Counted from the stretch's first letter, positions 13,947 to 22,176 are shown. The stretch: DNA of 28,209 nucleotides from a virus (IMGVR_UViG_3300037584_001158:1-28209), one strand, 5' to 3'. Translations and numbers: made by a program. The notes: generated by a model from the letters alone, not told the origin.

Positions 13947-14533
13947 AAAAAGTCACTAGATTAAGACAGCCAGAGGGCGGTGTGGATATTTTCAAAAAGA
14001 AACCTATACCAAAGAAACCTAGACAGCCAGAAGGTTCTGGAATGGTTAAAAAGAAAAAGTTAGTTCAGAGACAGCCAGAAGGTTCTGGAGCACCTAAGAA
14101 GAAAAAGTTAATTCAAAGACAGCCAGAAGGTTCTGGAGTGGTTAAAAAGAAAAAGTTAGTTCAGAGACAGCCAGAAGGTTCTGGAGCACCTAAGAAGAAA
14201 AAGCTGGTTCAAAGACAGCCAGAGGGTTCTGGAGCACCTAAGAAAATAACTGGAAGAGGTGAGTTTGCTGATACGAATAGATCTAAAAAAACAAATGTAG
14301 TAAAAACAAGTGGAACTTATAAAATAAAATCTGGAGACACGCTATCTGCTATAGCTAGAAACAAAGGAACAACTGTATCCACATTAAAAAAATTAAATAA
14401 CATAAAAGATGCTAACAAAATTTTTGCTGGTAGATCTTTAAAACTTCCTAGTTCTAACGGAACTAAGAAGAATATGGTAAAACTAGTAAAAACTGCGGTC
14501 AAAAAAGGTAGAGCTATGAGGGCAACAACATAA
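13943..14533 (+). CDS. LysM-domain protein with RQPEGSG/KKKKL tandem repeats
   Basis: A 196-residue protein with three parts. Residues 8-101 carry six RQPEG motifs, five of them spaced exactly 16 residues apart (27, 43, 59, 75, 91) and separated by KKKKL blocks. Residues 125-169 form a single clear LysM domain (TYKIKSGDTLSAIA... ending FAGRSLKLP), which binds N-acetylglucosamine polymers such as peptidoglycan. The last 25 residues are again basic. No catalytic domain is present, so it is not a complete endolysin. A cell-wall-binding virion or lysis accessory protein is likely. The polybasic repeat may bind DNA or lipopolysaccharide, which is inference. Confidence 0.85.
   Translation: MKKVTRLRQPEGGVDIFKKKPIPKKPRQPEGSGMVKKKKLVQRQPEGSGAPKKKKLIQRQPEGSGVVKKKKLVQRQPEGSGAPKKKKLVQRQPEGSGAPKKITGRGEFADTNRSKKTNVVKTSGTYKIKSGDTLSAIARNKGTTVSTLKKLNNIKDANKIFAGRSLKLPSSNGTKKNMVKLVKTAVKKGRAMRATT
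14021..14245 (+). repeat. 48-bp in-frame tandem repeat with 96-bp higher order
   Basis: Five units begin at 14021, 14069, 14117, 14165 and 14213 (the last one partial). Units 1 and 3 (MV/VV variants) resemble each other most, as do units 2 and 4 (AP variants). A 96-base pair of units was therefore probably duplicated after the first 48-base duplication. Confidence 0.85.
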
Positions 14534-15199
14534 ATGGCAACTTCAAACTCAAGAGATTTTGACCTAGATGTAGGTGAGATAATAGAAGAAGCTTATGAGC
14601 GTTGTGGCTTAGAGATGAGAACTGGCTACGATGCGAAAACAGCTAGACGTTCTATGAACCTCATGTTTGCTGACTGGGCAAATCGTGGACTAAATTTGTG
14701 GACTGTAACGCAAGATACTAAAGCTGTTACTTCTGGCACGGCAACTTACACCTTTGATGCTACTCATGTGGACTTGCTAGAAGTTGTTCTTAGAAACAGT
14801 AGTAACACTGACTTTACCTTAACTCAAATGAGTAGAGGTGAGTATCTTACAATCCCAAATAAAACCGCTACAGGTCAACCTAGTCAATATTTCTTTGATA
14901 GACAAGTAACACCCACGATAACTTTGTGGTCTACTCCAGATGCTTCTTACACTCTTGTTTACTATTATGTAAGACGTATTCAAGATGCAGATGCTTTGAT
15001 AAATACAACAGACGCACCTTTTAGATTTTTACCATGTGCTGTTGCAGGACTTGCTTACTATTTAGCAATGAAACGAGCACCAGAGAGAGTTCAATTATTA
15101 AAAGCTGTGTACGAAGAAGAGTTTCAAAGAGCAGCGGCTGAAGATGCTAATAGCACTCCTTTGAAGTTAACTCCAAGAATGGATTACTTGAGGTATTAA
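14534..15199 (+). CDS. Head-tail connector, P22 gp4-like
   Basis: A 221-residue protein expected to bind below the portal and start closure of the filled head. It begins with a helical segment DFDLDVGEIIEEAYERCGLE and then RTGYDAKTARRSMNLMFADW (31-50), familiar from podoviral gp4-type tail accessory factors. A beta-rich middle and a helical end (AGLAYYLAMKRAPERVQLLK...) follow. It starts directly after the LysM gene and ends immediately before the next ATG. The name rests on sequence phrases remembered from this family and on the order before the adaptor and nozzle genes. Confidence 0.75.
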   Translation: MATSNSRDFDLDVGEIIEEAYERCGLEMRTGYDAKTARRSMNLMFADWANRGLNLWTVTQDTKAVTSGTATYTFDATHVDLLEVVLRNSSNTDFTLTQMSRGEYLTIPNKTATGQPSQYFFDRQVTPTITLWSTPDASYTLVYYYVRRIQDADALINTTDAPFRFLPCAVAGLAYYLAMKRAPERVQLLKAVYEEEFQRAAAEDANSTPLKLTPRMDYLRY

Positions 15200-15703
15200 A
15201 TGGCTAGGTATGCAAGTGGTAAAAGATCATGGGGGTATTCAGATCGCTCTGGGTTTCGTTATCGTTTGCGTGATATGATAAAAGAATGGAATGGTTTAAA
15301 AGTTGGTAGAGATGAATATGAAGCTAAACATCCACAACTAGAACCAAACTATCCTGGACCAGATCCAACAGCTTTGTTTGAGCCAAGACCAGATAGAAGA
15401 ACAGAAGTGACCGTAGAGAATCTTCTTGGTCTAAATCCATTTTTATCCACAGCCAGTAGTGCGTCTATCACAGTTATAGAACCATCACATGGCAGATCAA
15501 CAAGTGATACTGTTAGATTCAGAGATGCAGAGGGTTTTGATGGATTTACAGCAACTGTTTTGAATAATTCATCTGGTTATGCTATAACCAAAGTAGATGA
15601 TAACACATATACTTTTTCTGCTAGTAGTGGCACAGCGACTACAGGTGGACTAAGAGGTGGTGGTGGTAGAGTTACTGCTGGCCCAGTTACATTGGGGACA
15701 TAA
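15200..15703 (+). CDS. Structural protein with N-terminal SGFRYRLRDM block and beta module
   Basis: A 167-residue two-part protein. Residues 1-75 (ARYASGKRSWGYSDRSGFRY..., EWNGLKVGRDEYEAKHPQLE) form a block often found in structural modules of marine phages. Residues 88-155 form a separate beta module (ITVIEPSHGRSTSDTVRF..., YAITKVDDNTYTFSASS). That second module recurs in the nozzle protein that begins at 27570. Encoded between the gp4-like and adaptor genes, it is probably a tail or connector component. The function is not known. Confidence 0.7.
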   Translation: MARYASGKRSWGYSDRSGFRYRLRDMIKEWNGLKVGRDEYEAKHPQLEPNYPGPDPTALFEPRPDRRTEVTVENLLGLNPFLSTASSASITVIEPSHGRSTSDTVRFRDAEGFDGFTATVLNNSSGYAITKVDDNTYTFSASSGTATTGGLRGGGGRVTAGPVTLGT

Positions 15704-16351
15704 ATGAGTTTTACAAAAGCGACATTAACAACGGCAATACAAGATTATACTGATAATTCAGAAACAACTTTTGTAAACAATATACCTAACTTTATAAAAG
15801 CCGCTGAAGAAAAAATATTAAAAAGCGTAGATTTAGATTATTTTAGAAAAAATGTGACAAGTGCGTTAACATCATCAGATGCTTTTCTTACAGTACCTTC
15901 TGATTATTTAGCATCATTTTCTTTGCAGATAACAACATCTGGATCTGAAAGTTTTATACTACAAAAAGATGTAAATTTTATTAGAGAATACACTCCAGCT
16001 TCTTCAACAACTGGACTACCAAAATATTTTGCTAGGTTTGATGAGAATAATTTTATATTAGCACCCACACCAGATAGTAACTATACAATAGAGTTACACT
16101 ATTTTTACAGACCTGATAGTTTAACAGCAGGTTCTGACAGTGGTACAACATGGGTTAGCACCAATGCACCTTTTGCTTTACTTTACGGATCTCTTGTAGA
16201 GGCTTATACTTTTATGAAAGGTGAGCCAGATGTGATACAAAACTATAATGGCTTGTATGGACAATACTTAGAGAGATTAAAAGATCTTGGAGAGGCAAGA
16301 GAAAACACAGATGGTTATAGAGTTGGTCTGCCATCGAGACCAAGAACATAG
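15704..16351 (+). CDS. Head-tail adaptor (SU10-type adaptor-like)
   Basis: A 215-residue protein. The N-terminal helical region (IPNFIKAAEEKILKSVDLDY about 25-44) is followed by a beta-sandwich-like centre. The C-terminal helix segment contains NAPFALLYGSLVEAYTFMKG (154-173), a phrase typical of podoviral adaptor proteins of the SU10/T7 gp11 kind that sit between portal and nozzle. The length fits (about 200-230). It starts at once after the preceding stop (TAAATG). This is well supported by pattern and by location between connector and tail genes. Confidence 0.75.
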   Translation: MSFTKATLTTAIQDYTDNSETTFVNNIPNFIKAAEEKILKSVDLDYFRKNVTSALTSSDAFLTVPSDYLASFSLQITTSGSESFILQKDVNFIREYTPASSTTGLPKYFARFDENNFILAPTPDSNYTIELHYFYRPDSLTAGSDSGTTWVSTNAPFALLYGSLVEAYTFMKGEPDVIQNYNGLYGQYLERLKDLGEARENTDGYRVGLPSRPRT

Positions 16352-16360
16352 GAGTAGAAA

Positions 16361-16834
16361 ATGGCAACAGCAAATGCAGCAACCACCTTTTTAGAAAATA
16401 GAATTTTAAGTCTTATTTTCAAAAATAACGCAGCATCATTTAGTTCACCTGGAGATAATATCTTTGTTGGATTAGCCACGGCAGTATCGAACTTTAATGA
16501 TTCAACTGGTGAATCTGGAGATCCTACAATAACAGAAGCAACCTTTACTAATTATGCAAGACAGCAAGTTGCAGCTTCTGGATGGACATTAACAACAGAA
16601 TCTGCAAATACACAAAGTTGCACTAATGCAGCTAACATAGAATTTCCAGCATCTGGAGGCACAAACAACACAATTACTCATGTTTTTGTAGCAACTCATG
16701 TGAGTAACTCATTAGATGTTGTAGGCTCTGGTGGTAATGTCCTATTTATAGGAGCATTAGATGCAAGTAAGGCTATAGCAAGTGGTGATATATTTAGAAT
16801 AAATGCTGGTAACTTAACAATAGAGTTGAAGTAA
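16361..16834 (+). CDS. Small tail protein, beta-rich (Gp80-like pattern)
   Basis: A 157-residue protein with the order: helical start ([18 protein letters not shown]), an IFVGLAT strand, [27 protein letters not shown], and [17 protein letters not shown] followed by a final strand LTIELK. This pattern recurs in many small tail proteins of phages (some labelled tail fibre or Gp80-like). It probably sits on the tail or fibre base. The TAATG overlap couples it to the large fibre gene that follows. Confidence 0.65.
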   Translation: MATANAATTFLENRILSLIFKNNAASFSSPGDNIFVGLATAVSNFNDSTGESGDPTITEATFTNYARQQVAASGWTLTTESANTQSCTNAANIEFPASGGTNNTITHVFVATHVSNSLDVVGSGGNVLFIGALDASKAIASGDIFRINAGNLTIELK

Positions 16835-17976
16835 TGGCTTTAGTATTAAACGACAGAGTAAAAGAAACTACAACCACAACTGGTACTGGCACATTTACTT
16901 TAGCTGGTGCAGTAACTGGTTTTGAAACTTTTGCTGCTGGAGTTGGAAACAGTAATACAACATATTACGCAGTTACTTTGCCAGGTTCCTCAGAGTTTGA
17001 GGTTGGATTAGGCACACTAAGTGGTGACTCTAGTACAATAGCAAGAACAACAGTTATAAGCAGTTCCAATAGTGATAATGCAGTAAACTTTAGTGCAGGC
17101 ACAAAGACAATCTTTTGTACAATACCTGCCTCCAAATCAGTGTTTTTAGATGCTAGTGGTAATGCTACATTAGGAGCGGATTTATCTGTAGGTGATGATC
17201 TTACTGTTAACGGAGGTGTGATAGAGCTTAGAAGTAATAGTGGCAGTGTAGGTCAAGTAAAATTATACTGTGAAGTCAGCAATAATCACGCACAAACTAT
17301 ATCTCCTCAACCACATAGTCAGGCAGCTACAAATACTTTAACTTTGCCAGGTGGCAGTACCATAGGTAATTCAGATGCAACTCTTGTTTCTGATACTGGA
17401 ACTCAAACACTAACAAATAAAACTATAAATGCTTCTCAATTATCTGGAACTGTAGCAAACGCAAGATTGGATGCAGAGTTACAAGCATTAGCTGGTTTAA
17501 CATCAGCCGCAGATAAAGGCATACAATTTACTGGGTCTGGTACTGCATCAACATACGACTTAACAACAGCAGGTAAAGCATTACTTGACGATGCAGATGC
17601 TGCTGCTCAAAGAACAACATTAGGGTTAGGCACAGCCGCAGTTGCAGCTACTGGTATATCAAACACAAATGTACCTGTGTTTACATCAGGTGTAGCTGAT
17701 AATGATTTCTTGCGTGTAGATGGAACATCGATAGAGGGTAGAAGTGCATCTGAAGTATTAAGTGATATTGGTGGTCAAGCATCTTTAACTTTTGGTATAT
17801 CAAATACTAATGCAGTCAAGATAGATAGTGCAAGTGTAGCAGATGATGAGTTTGCAAGATTTACTGCAAATGGTTTAGAGAGCAGAAGTGCATCAGAGGT
17901 GCTATCAGATATAGGTGCAACAAGTGCTACAGATGCAGCGAACGAAGCCACCGCCTTGGCGATAGCGCTTGGGTGA
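16834..17976 (+). CDS. Large tail fibre protein with internal repeat
   Basis: A 380-residue fibre. The N-terminal domain (1-100) looks like a virion attachment domain ([18 protein letters not shown]..., [16 protein letters not shown]). A shaft region with [20 protein letters not shown] (192-211) is a common phage-fibre linker. Residues 274-313 and 321-361 are two copies of a roughly 40-residue repeat starting GISNTN and ending [10 protein letters not shown]. The end is an alanine-rich helix. It is the first and largest fibre of the array, so it may be the one that carries the others. Confidence 0.8.
   Translation: MALVLNDRVKETTTTTGTGTFTLAGAVTGFETFAAGVGNSNTTYYAVTLPGSSEFEVGLGTLSGDSSTIARTTVISSSNSDNAVNFSAGTKTIFCTIPASKSVFLDASGNATLGADLSVGDDLTVNGGVIELRSNSGSVGQVKLYCEVSNNHAQTISPQPHSQAATNTLTLPGGSTIGNSDATLVSDTGTQTLTNKTINASQLSGTVANARLDAELQALAGLTSAADKGIQFTGSGTASTYDLTTAGKALLDDADAAAQRTTLGLGTAAVAATGISNTNVPVFTSGVADNDFLRVDGTSIEGRSASEVLSDIGGQASLTFGISNTNAVKIDSASVADDEFARFTANGLESRSASEVLSDIGATSATDAANEATALAIALG
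17653..17916 (+). repeat. Two-copy 40-residue repeat in the tail fibre
   Basis: Both copies begin GISNTN and end [11 protein letters not shown]. The middle differs ([13 protein letters not shown] against [14 protein letters not shown]). The protein identity is diverged, so this is an old duplication of a shaft module. Confidence 0.75.
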
Positions 17977-17990
17977 TTAGGAGATAAAAA

Positions 17991-18338
17991 ATGGCAAATA
18001 CTTTTAAATTATCAAGCAAAGCAGGAGTAACGAGTGCAGATGTAATCTACACAGTAGCTAGTAGCACAACAACCATAATACTGGGTTTGATATTAGGAAA
18101 CACAACAACTAGTCAAGTTACTGCAACTGTAACATTAACATCTGATACTGGTAATAGAACAAATGCTAATGATGAAGTAAATCAACCAGTAGAGCTTATT
18201 ACCAATGCACCCATTCCAGCAGGATCATCATTGGAGCTTTTGGCGGGTAACAAAGTTGTATTGGAAACAACAGACAGCATATCAGTATCTGCAACAGGTG
18301 CAACAGACGTTGCCTTATCTTACATGGAGATTACATAA
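17991..18338 (+). CDS. Small beta-sandwich tail protein
   Basis: A 115-residue protein (MANTFKLSSKAGVTSADVIY...) made almost wholly of beta-forming residues, with strands at IILGLILGN, VTATVTLTS and DVALSYMEIT. It resembles small virion proteins found beside fibres in marine phages. The sequence ATGGAGATTACATAATG at its end contains the GGAG used by the following gene. It is probably a fibre-base or decoration protein. No named family. Confidence 0.7.
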   Translation: MANTFKLSSKAGVTSADVIYTVASSTTTIILGLILGNTTTSQVTATVTLTSDTGNRTNANDEVNQPVELITNAPIPAGSSLELLAGNKVVLETTDSISVSATGATDVALSYMEIT

Positions 18339-18787
18339 TGCCTTTTGTTGGTAAATCACCAGTTACAACTTTTGAGGCTACAACTGCCGTACAAAGATTT
18401 AATGGCGATAACTCAGATACTACATTTACATTAAACAGAACTGTAAGTTCAGTACAAGATGTACTTGTATCTGTAGATGGTGTTGTACAAGACACATCAG
18501 CATATACAATACCAGATGGCACAACCTTGACATTTACTGCTGCACCTAGTTCTGGAACTGCAAATATATTTGTAAACTTTTTAGCACCACAAACTGGTAC
18601 AGTTACACCAGCCGCAGAGAACAAAGGTAATTTTAAAGCAGGTGGTTTGTTTAGAACTAATGCACAAAACCTAACTGCTAACACTACAATACTAGCCACA
18701 GAAAATGCACAGGTTACTGGTACATTTACAATAGATAGTGGCGTTACTTTGACTGTTAATAGTGGTGGAAGGTTGGTGATATCGTGA
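18338..18787 (+). CDS. Fibre protein with DVLVSVDGVVQD domain
   Basis: A 149-residue fibre-type protein. After a short MPFVGKSP tag comes a domain of about 80 residues with VSSVQDVLVSVDGVVQDTSA and ANIFVNFLAP, common to phage tail fibres. A C-terminal beta region follows (GGLFRTNAQN..., TFTIDSGVTLTVNSGGRLVI) that looks like a trimer-forming beta-prism. The architecture is the same as in the gene at 22180-22638. Its start uses a GGAG located in the codons of the previous gene. Confidence 0.75.
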   Translation: MPFVGKSPVTTFEATTAVQRFNGDNSDTTFTLNRTVSSVQDVLVSVDGVVQDTSAYTIPDGTTLTFTAAPSSGTANIFVNFLAPQTGTVTPAAENKGNFKAGGLFRTNAQNLTANTTILATENAQVTGTFTIDSGVTLTVNSGGRLVIS

Positions 18788-19362
18788 GTACAATTAAAGT
18801 AGATGCAATACAAGGAACTAGTGGAGCTTCCACAGCCATTACATTAAGTGGTGGTGTTGTTACATTTAGCCAAACCCCAGTTGGTGCATTTATTGCTGAA
18901 GCTGATATGTTTAGATTTACTTCTAATCTAATAAATACTGGTGATGCTATTATGACAGGAGGTTTTGAAAGAGTAGATGATGCAACTTTTGCTAAAATAG
19001 GAACAGGTATGACAGAAAGCTCAGGTGCTTTTACTTTTCCAAGAACAGGTTTATATCGTGTGGCAGTGTCTGCTCATTTATATATACCTGATGGTAATGA
19101 TGGTGCAGTGGGAGTAAACATAAAGGTTTCAAGTAATAGTGGTTCAAGTTACGACACTGTAGCAGTAGCATGGGCAGGTAATAATGATGGTACTGCTCAA
19201 TGGTATGGAACACACCCTTGCGAAGCATTTGTCAATGTTACTAATGCAAGTACTTTTAGAGTTGCATTTTTTGCTAATAGCAGTTCAGACTCTTACATTG
19301 TTGGTGATACTGACAGAAACCAAACTTCTTTTAGTTTTATTAGATTAGGAGAAAGTCAATGA
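18784..19362 (+). CDS. Fibre protein with C1q-like jelly-roll head, GTG start
   Basis: A 192-residue protein. The N-terminal tag MSTIKVDAIQGTSGAS is of the kind seen on several small fibres in this array. From residue 40 on it resembles a C1q/TNF-like jelly roll (FRFTSNLINTGDAIM, GAFTFPRTGLYRVAVSAHLY, FRVAFFANSSSDSYIVGD, FSFIRLGE). Such heads trimerise and bind receptors at the tip of phage fibres. The GTG start overlaps the previous stop (GTGA). Receptor binding is inferred from the fold type. Confidence 0.75.
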   Translation: MSTIKVDAIQGTSGASTAITLSGGVVTFSQTPVGAFIAEADMFRFTSNLINTGDAIMTGGFERVDDATFAKIGTGMTESSGAFTFPRTGLYRVAVSAHLYIPDGNDGAVGVNIKVSSNSGSSYDTVAVAWAGNNDGTAQWYGTHPCEAFVNVTNASTFRVAFFANSSSDSYIVGDTDRNQTSFSFIRLGESQ

Positions 19363-19655
19363 GTTTTAGAGATTACTTTCAAGAAGCATTGCTTAGTTTT
19401 AACGGTGGTAATTGGTACACTTGGAAAACACATGATGATGATGGAAATAAAATACCTAATTCAGAACGTATGCAATATAAATGGATTAAGATTGTAAAAG
19501 ATGGTGCAACGATGCCAAGTGAAGCAGATGTAAATGCAAAGGTAAAAGAATTAAAAGATGCAGAAACTGCAAAAGTTAATAGTAAAACATCAGCGATAGC
19601 CAAGCTAAAAAAGTTAGGTTTGACTGATGATGAGATAAAAGCACTAAGGCTATAA
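19359..19655 (+). CDS. Small hydrophilic protein, fibre-chaperone-like
   Basis: A 98-residue, helical, charged protein placed between two fibre genes. It contains WYTWKTHDDDGNKIPNSERM, then MPSEADVNAKVKELKDAE and a C-terminal helix pair SAIAKLKKLGLTDDEIKAL. The EAD..AK.KEL phrase recurs in the gene at 21883-22176 and is reminiscent of XkdW-type proteins near tail genes. Small helical proteins after fibres are often assembly chaperones, so this is the preferred guess. Its GGAG lies in the last codons of the fibre before it. Confidence 0.6.
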   Translation: MSFRDYFQEALLSFNGGNWYTWKTHDDDGNKIPNSERMQYKWIKIVKDGATMPSEADVNAKVKELKDAETAKVNSKTSAIAKLKKLGLTDDEIKALRL

Positions 19656-19656
19656 A

Positions 19657-20085
19657 ATGAGTGAAGTAATACTAGACACAATCACAGGCAAGTCCACTGC
19701 AACAACCATAACCATTGGCTCAACACCTGTAGTTAGTGCAAGTGCCAACTCTATGACTATTAGAGGTGAGGGTTCAGCACAGACAAGTATACAGCAAGGG
19801 TTGGCTAAGATGTGGGCATTAGGCAATGAAGGTTCTGGTAGTTTAGATAGTTTTAATAATAGTGGTACAACTGATAACGGAACTGGCGATTATACAAAAG
19901 CATTTACAAATAGTTTCTCAAGCGACAACATAGCCTGTGTGGGTACAAGTGCAGGAGATAATACTAGAAACTATATTGATACTCAAACTAGAGCAACAGG
20001 GTCAATACAAATTAGGGCACAAGACCAAAGTGCTTCTGCACAAGATTCAAGAATAGCTATGGGTATTTGGGGAGACCTAGCATAA
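19657..20085 (+). CDS. Short fibre protein, GDLA family, member 1
   Basis: A 142-residue fibre-like protein. It opens MSEVILDTITGKSTATT, then a strand, GEGSAQTSIQQGLAKMWAL, then DSFNNSGTTDNGTGDY, and ends GIWGDLA. The K-x-W, DSFN-S and terminal GDLA features are shared with the genes at 22635, 23051 and 23443 and, less closely, 20085. Such small beta proteins would form trimers on the tail. The last codons supply GGAG for the next start. Confidence 0.75.
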   Translation: MSEVILDTITGKSTATTITIGSTPVVSASANSMTIRGEGSAQTSIQQGLAKMWALGNEGSGSLDSFNNSGTTDNGTGDYTKAFTNSFSSDNIACVGTSAGDNTRNYIDTQTRATGSIQIRAQDQSASAQDSRIAMGIWGDLA

Positions 20086-20087
20086 TG
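20071..20087 (+). promoter_or_regulatory. Cassette junction with embedded Shine-Dalgarno
   Basis: GGAGACCTAGCATAATG encodes G-D-L-A-stop of one gene and gives the ribosome-binding GGAG and ATG of the next. The same block recurs at 23037, 23429 and 23833. Confidence 0.7.
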
Positions 20088-20489
20088 GCAAACGGAACAA
20101 TAGCATTTGATACATTACAGACAAGTGGACAGATAAGTGGTACAGCTAGGTCTTTAGATACAGATTTTGTTGTGAGTGGTAGTGCAAAGGCATGGATGAG
20201 ATGGGATATGTCTGCGTCTACTTTAGAAGGAAGTTTTAATGTTAGTGGATTTACAGACGTTTCAACAGGGATTAGTCAATTTAATTATTCTTCAAATTTA
20301 GCTGATGGCAACTATGCAATAGCAGGTATTGCAGGAGAAAAATCTGGAGGTGGTAATAGAGCATTAGGAGTAAATGGTAATTCAAGTGTTCCAACGACAG
20401 CTTTAATAAGATTTTACTCTTTTACTTCATCTTGGGGTGCATCTGACTTAGACCTTAATGGTGCTAACATAAGTGGAGATATGGCATGA
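20085..20489 (+). CDS. Short fibre protein, GDLA family, member 2
   Basis: A 134-residue fibre-like protein starting MANGTIAFDTLQTSGQIS, with KAWMRWDMSASTLEGSFNVS in the core and ISGDMA at the end. It keeps the Trp, SFN-S and G-D-x-A positions of its family but lacks the QQGLAK segment of members 1, 3 and 4, so it is a more distant or shortened copy. The ATG at 20085 sits in TAATG behind an embedded GGAG. A start at 20067 would lie before that site and adds six unrelated residues. Confidence 0.75.
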   Translation: MANGTIAFDTLQTSGQISGTARSLDTDFVVSGSAKAWMRWDMSASTLEGSFNVSGFTDVSTGISQFNYSSNLADGNYAIAGIAGEKSGGGNRALGVNGNSSVPTTALIRFYSFTSSWGASDLDLNGANISGDMA

Positions 20490-20974
20490 CAATAAAAACA
20501 CCAGAATTTCAAGGCACACATCTTTGGGATAGATTGTGTTGGGCAAAAGAAAAACTAGAGCCTTACAGAACAGAATATTGTGTTGTATGGGAAGACCCAG
20601 AGACACCTGATGAACCTGCAAAGGTTACACACCCTGATCCTAATTGGATGGCTTGTGCATTGCAGGGTGGTATTTTACCTCCCGTTGAGGCATACTGGGA
20701 GTTAAAGAAGGATGAGGCAAAACCAGACTTTGTAAAACATACAAGAGGGTATTTGCTTCACAACACAAAGCCTATTGAGGCAATGACAGAAGAAAGAGCT
20801 ATAGAGTATTTAATTATGAAAGATCTTCCACAAAGAGTGTGGAAAGATTATAATAAAGCAAATAAACCAAGAATGGTTATATGCAGAAAGAATCAACTTC
20901 CTAGCACAAGAGTATGGCGAAATGCTTGGAAGATTAACGAAGAACTAACCATACAGAAAGATGAGGTGGCTTAA
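20486..20974 (+). CDS. Unknown protein with PSTRVWRNAW motif
   Basis: A 162-residue soluble protein unlike the fibres around it. It is rich in Trp, Pro and charged residues (HLWDRLCWAKEKLEPYRTEY 12-31, AMTEERAIEYLIMKDLPQRV 99-118) and ends with LPSTRVWRNAWKINEELTI. The last motif also occurs at the start of the next gene (VPSDRHFRGAW). I know similar proteins from fibre regions of marine phages but not their function. An assembly or fibre-attachment factor is possible. The start lies in the ATGA overlap behind GGAGATATGGC. Confidence 0.6.
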   Translation: MTIKTPEFQGTHLWDRLCWAKEKLEPYRTEYCVVWEDPETPDEPAKVTHPDPNWMACALQGGILPPVEAYWELKKDEAKPDFVKHTRGYLLHNTKPIEAMTEERAIEYLIMKDLPQRVWKDYNKANKPRMVICRKNQLPSTRVWRNAWKINEELTIQKDEVA

Positions 20975-21346
20975 ATGGCAACAACAAACATAGTAGATAA
21001 AGATGGCAACACCATTGCAGCATCAGACGCAACAGTGCCATCAGATAGACATTTCAGAGGTGCTTGGACATTATCTGGCAAAACAATAACAGAAGATCTA
21101 GCTGAATCTAAAAAGATTTTTCAAGATAAGATTAGAGAAGTTAGAGCTCCTTTGTTAGCTGAAGAAGATGTAGTTTATATGAAAGCATTAGAAGCTGGAG
21201 ATAGTTCTGCACAAGCAGCTAGTGTCACTAAGAAAAAAGCATTAAGAGATGCACCTGCCGCACAAGCAATCACAGATGCAGACACTATTGCAAAGCTAAA
21301 GGCTGCTTGGGATACAAGCACATTAGGTGACAGTCCATACGCATAG
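20975..21346 (+). CDS. Small helical protein with PSDRHFRGAW motif
   Basis: A 123-residue protein with an N-terminal beta part (DKDGNTIAASDATVPSDRHF, then RGAW to residue 31). A helical remainder follows (ESKKIFQDKIREVRAPLLAE, AQAASVTKKKALRDAP, IAKLKAAW). This combination (a short head with R-x-F-R-x-A-W followed by a helical region) is frequent beside tail fibres of marine phages and may be a fibre-assembly chaperone or a C-terminal connector domain. It begins at once after the previous stop. The function is inferred from context. Confidence 0.6.
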   Translation: MATTNIVDKDGNTIAASDATVPSDRHFRGAWTLSGKTITEDLAESKKIFQDKIREVRAPLLAEEDVVYMKALEAGDSSAQAASVTKKKALRDAPAAQAITDADTIAKLKAAWDTSTLGDSPYA

Positions 21347-21355
21347 GAGTAAGTA

Positions 21356-21886
21356 ATGGCTTTAACTCAAATAACTGGTGATGGATTAGCGACAAGTGGA
21401 CTACCTGCAGGTACTGTGTTGCAAGTTGTACAAGTCTCAAAAACCGATACGTTTTCTACGAATAGCACATCATATACTGATGTAACTGGATTATCATTAT
21501 CTATAACACCTAGTTCTAGTTCTAATAAAATACTATTTATAGCAGATTTAAGTGTTGGTGGTACTGATGGTGCAGATGATAACCATGTATTTGTTCAAAT
21601 GGTTAGAGGTTCTACTGCACTCAACATTGGTGATGCAAGGGGAAGCCATAGAAAAAGAGGAACTCATGTTATTAATAATGGTTTAGCTGGACAAATGTTT
21701 CATTGTAGCAGTTGTTTTTTAGATTCCCCAAGCACAACAAGTGCAACTACTTATAAAATACAAATGTTAACAACTGCAGGTTCAGAAACTGGTTGTATCA
21801 ATCGTTCTGGTAGAGATTCGGACTCAAGTGCAGGACATGATGGTAACGCTTCATCAACAATAACAGCTATGGAGATTGCAGGGTGA
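21356..21886 (+). CDS. Fibre protein with ITP-S-S jelly-roll domain
   Basis: A 176-residue fibre. It begins MALTQITGDGLATSGLPAGT, then VLQVVQVSKTDTFSTNS, then YTDVTGLSLSITPSSSSNKI, a very common phage fibre domain (a small jelly roll with a Ser-rich loop), and a cysteine-bearing loop (HCSSCFLDSP). It is probably a receptor-binding or collar fibre. The end (ATGGAGATTGCAGGGTGA) contains the GGAG for the next gene, whose GTG overlaps this stop. Confidence 0.75.
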   Translation: MALTQITGDGLATSGLPAGTVLQVVQVSKTDTFSTNSTSYTDVTGLSLSITPSSSSNKILFIADLSVGGTDGADDNHVFVQMVRGSTALNIGDARGSHRKRGTHVINNGLAGQMFHCSSCFLDSPSTTSATTYKIQMLTTAGSETGCINRSGRDSDSSAGHDGNASSTITAMEIAG

Positions 21887-22176
21887 CCGATATAGCAAAG
21901 TCAATATTAGCTATTAATTCAAAAGCACAATTTTCTGTTAATGCAGAAGATGTAAAACAAATTACATGGCATAATAACACAACACCTGTAGCTGAAGCAG
22001 ATATTCTTGCAAAACAAAAAGAATTACAAACTGCATATGATAATGTTAAATATCAAAGAGACAGAGTAGAAGCCTATCCATCTATAGCAGACCAATTAGA
22101 TGATTTATATCATAATGGCATTGATGGTTGGAAAACAACAATCAAAGCAGTCAAAGACAAATATCCGAAAGGTTAA
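21883..22176 (+). CDS. Small helical protein, fibre-chaperone-like, GTG start
   Basis: A 97-residue helical protein (TDIAKSILAINSKAQFSVNA, then VAEADILAKQKELQTAYDN and YPSIADQLDDLYHNGIDGWK). The (E)AD..AK.KEL helix is shared with the gene at 19359. A C-terminal DQLDDLYHNGIDGW segment is familiar from tail-fibre accessory proteins. The GTG at 21883 lies eight bases behind GGAG and overlaps the preceding stop. The location between two fibres makes a fibre chaperone the best guess. Confidence 0.65.
   Translation: MTDIAKSILAINSKAQFSVNAEDVKQITWHNNTTPVAEADILAKQKELQTAYDNVKYQRDRVEAYPSIADQLDDLYHNGIDGWKTTIKAVKDKYPKG

Noticed and set aside
14021-14245. CRISPR-like repeat array
   Set aside because: The repeats are in-frame, contiguous without spacers, and encode a regular protein repeat.
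13943-14533. LysM protein as the missing endolysin
   Set aside because: It has only a binding domain. No lysozyme, amidase or peptidase motif is present in the remaining low-complexity sequence.
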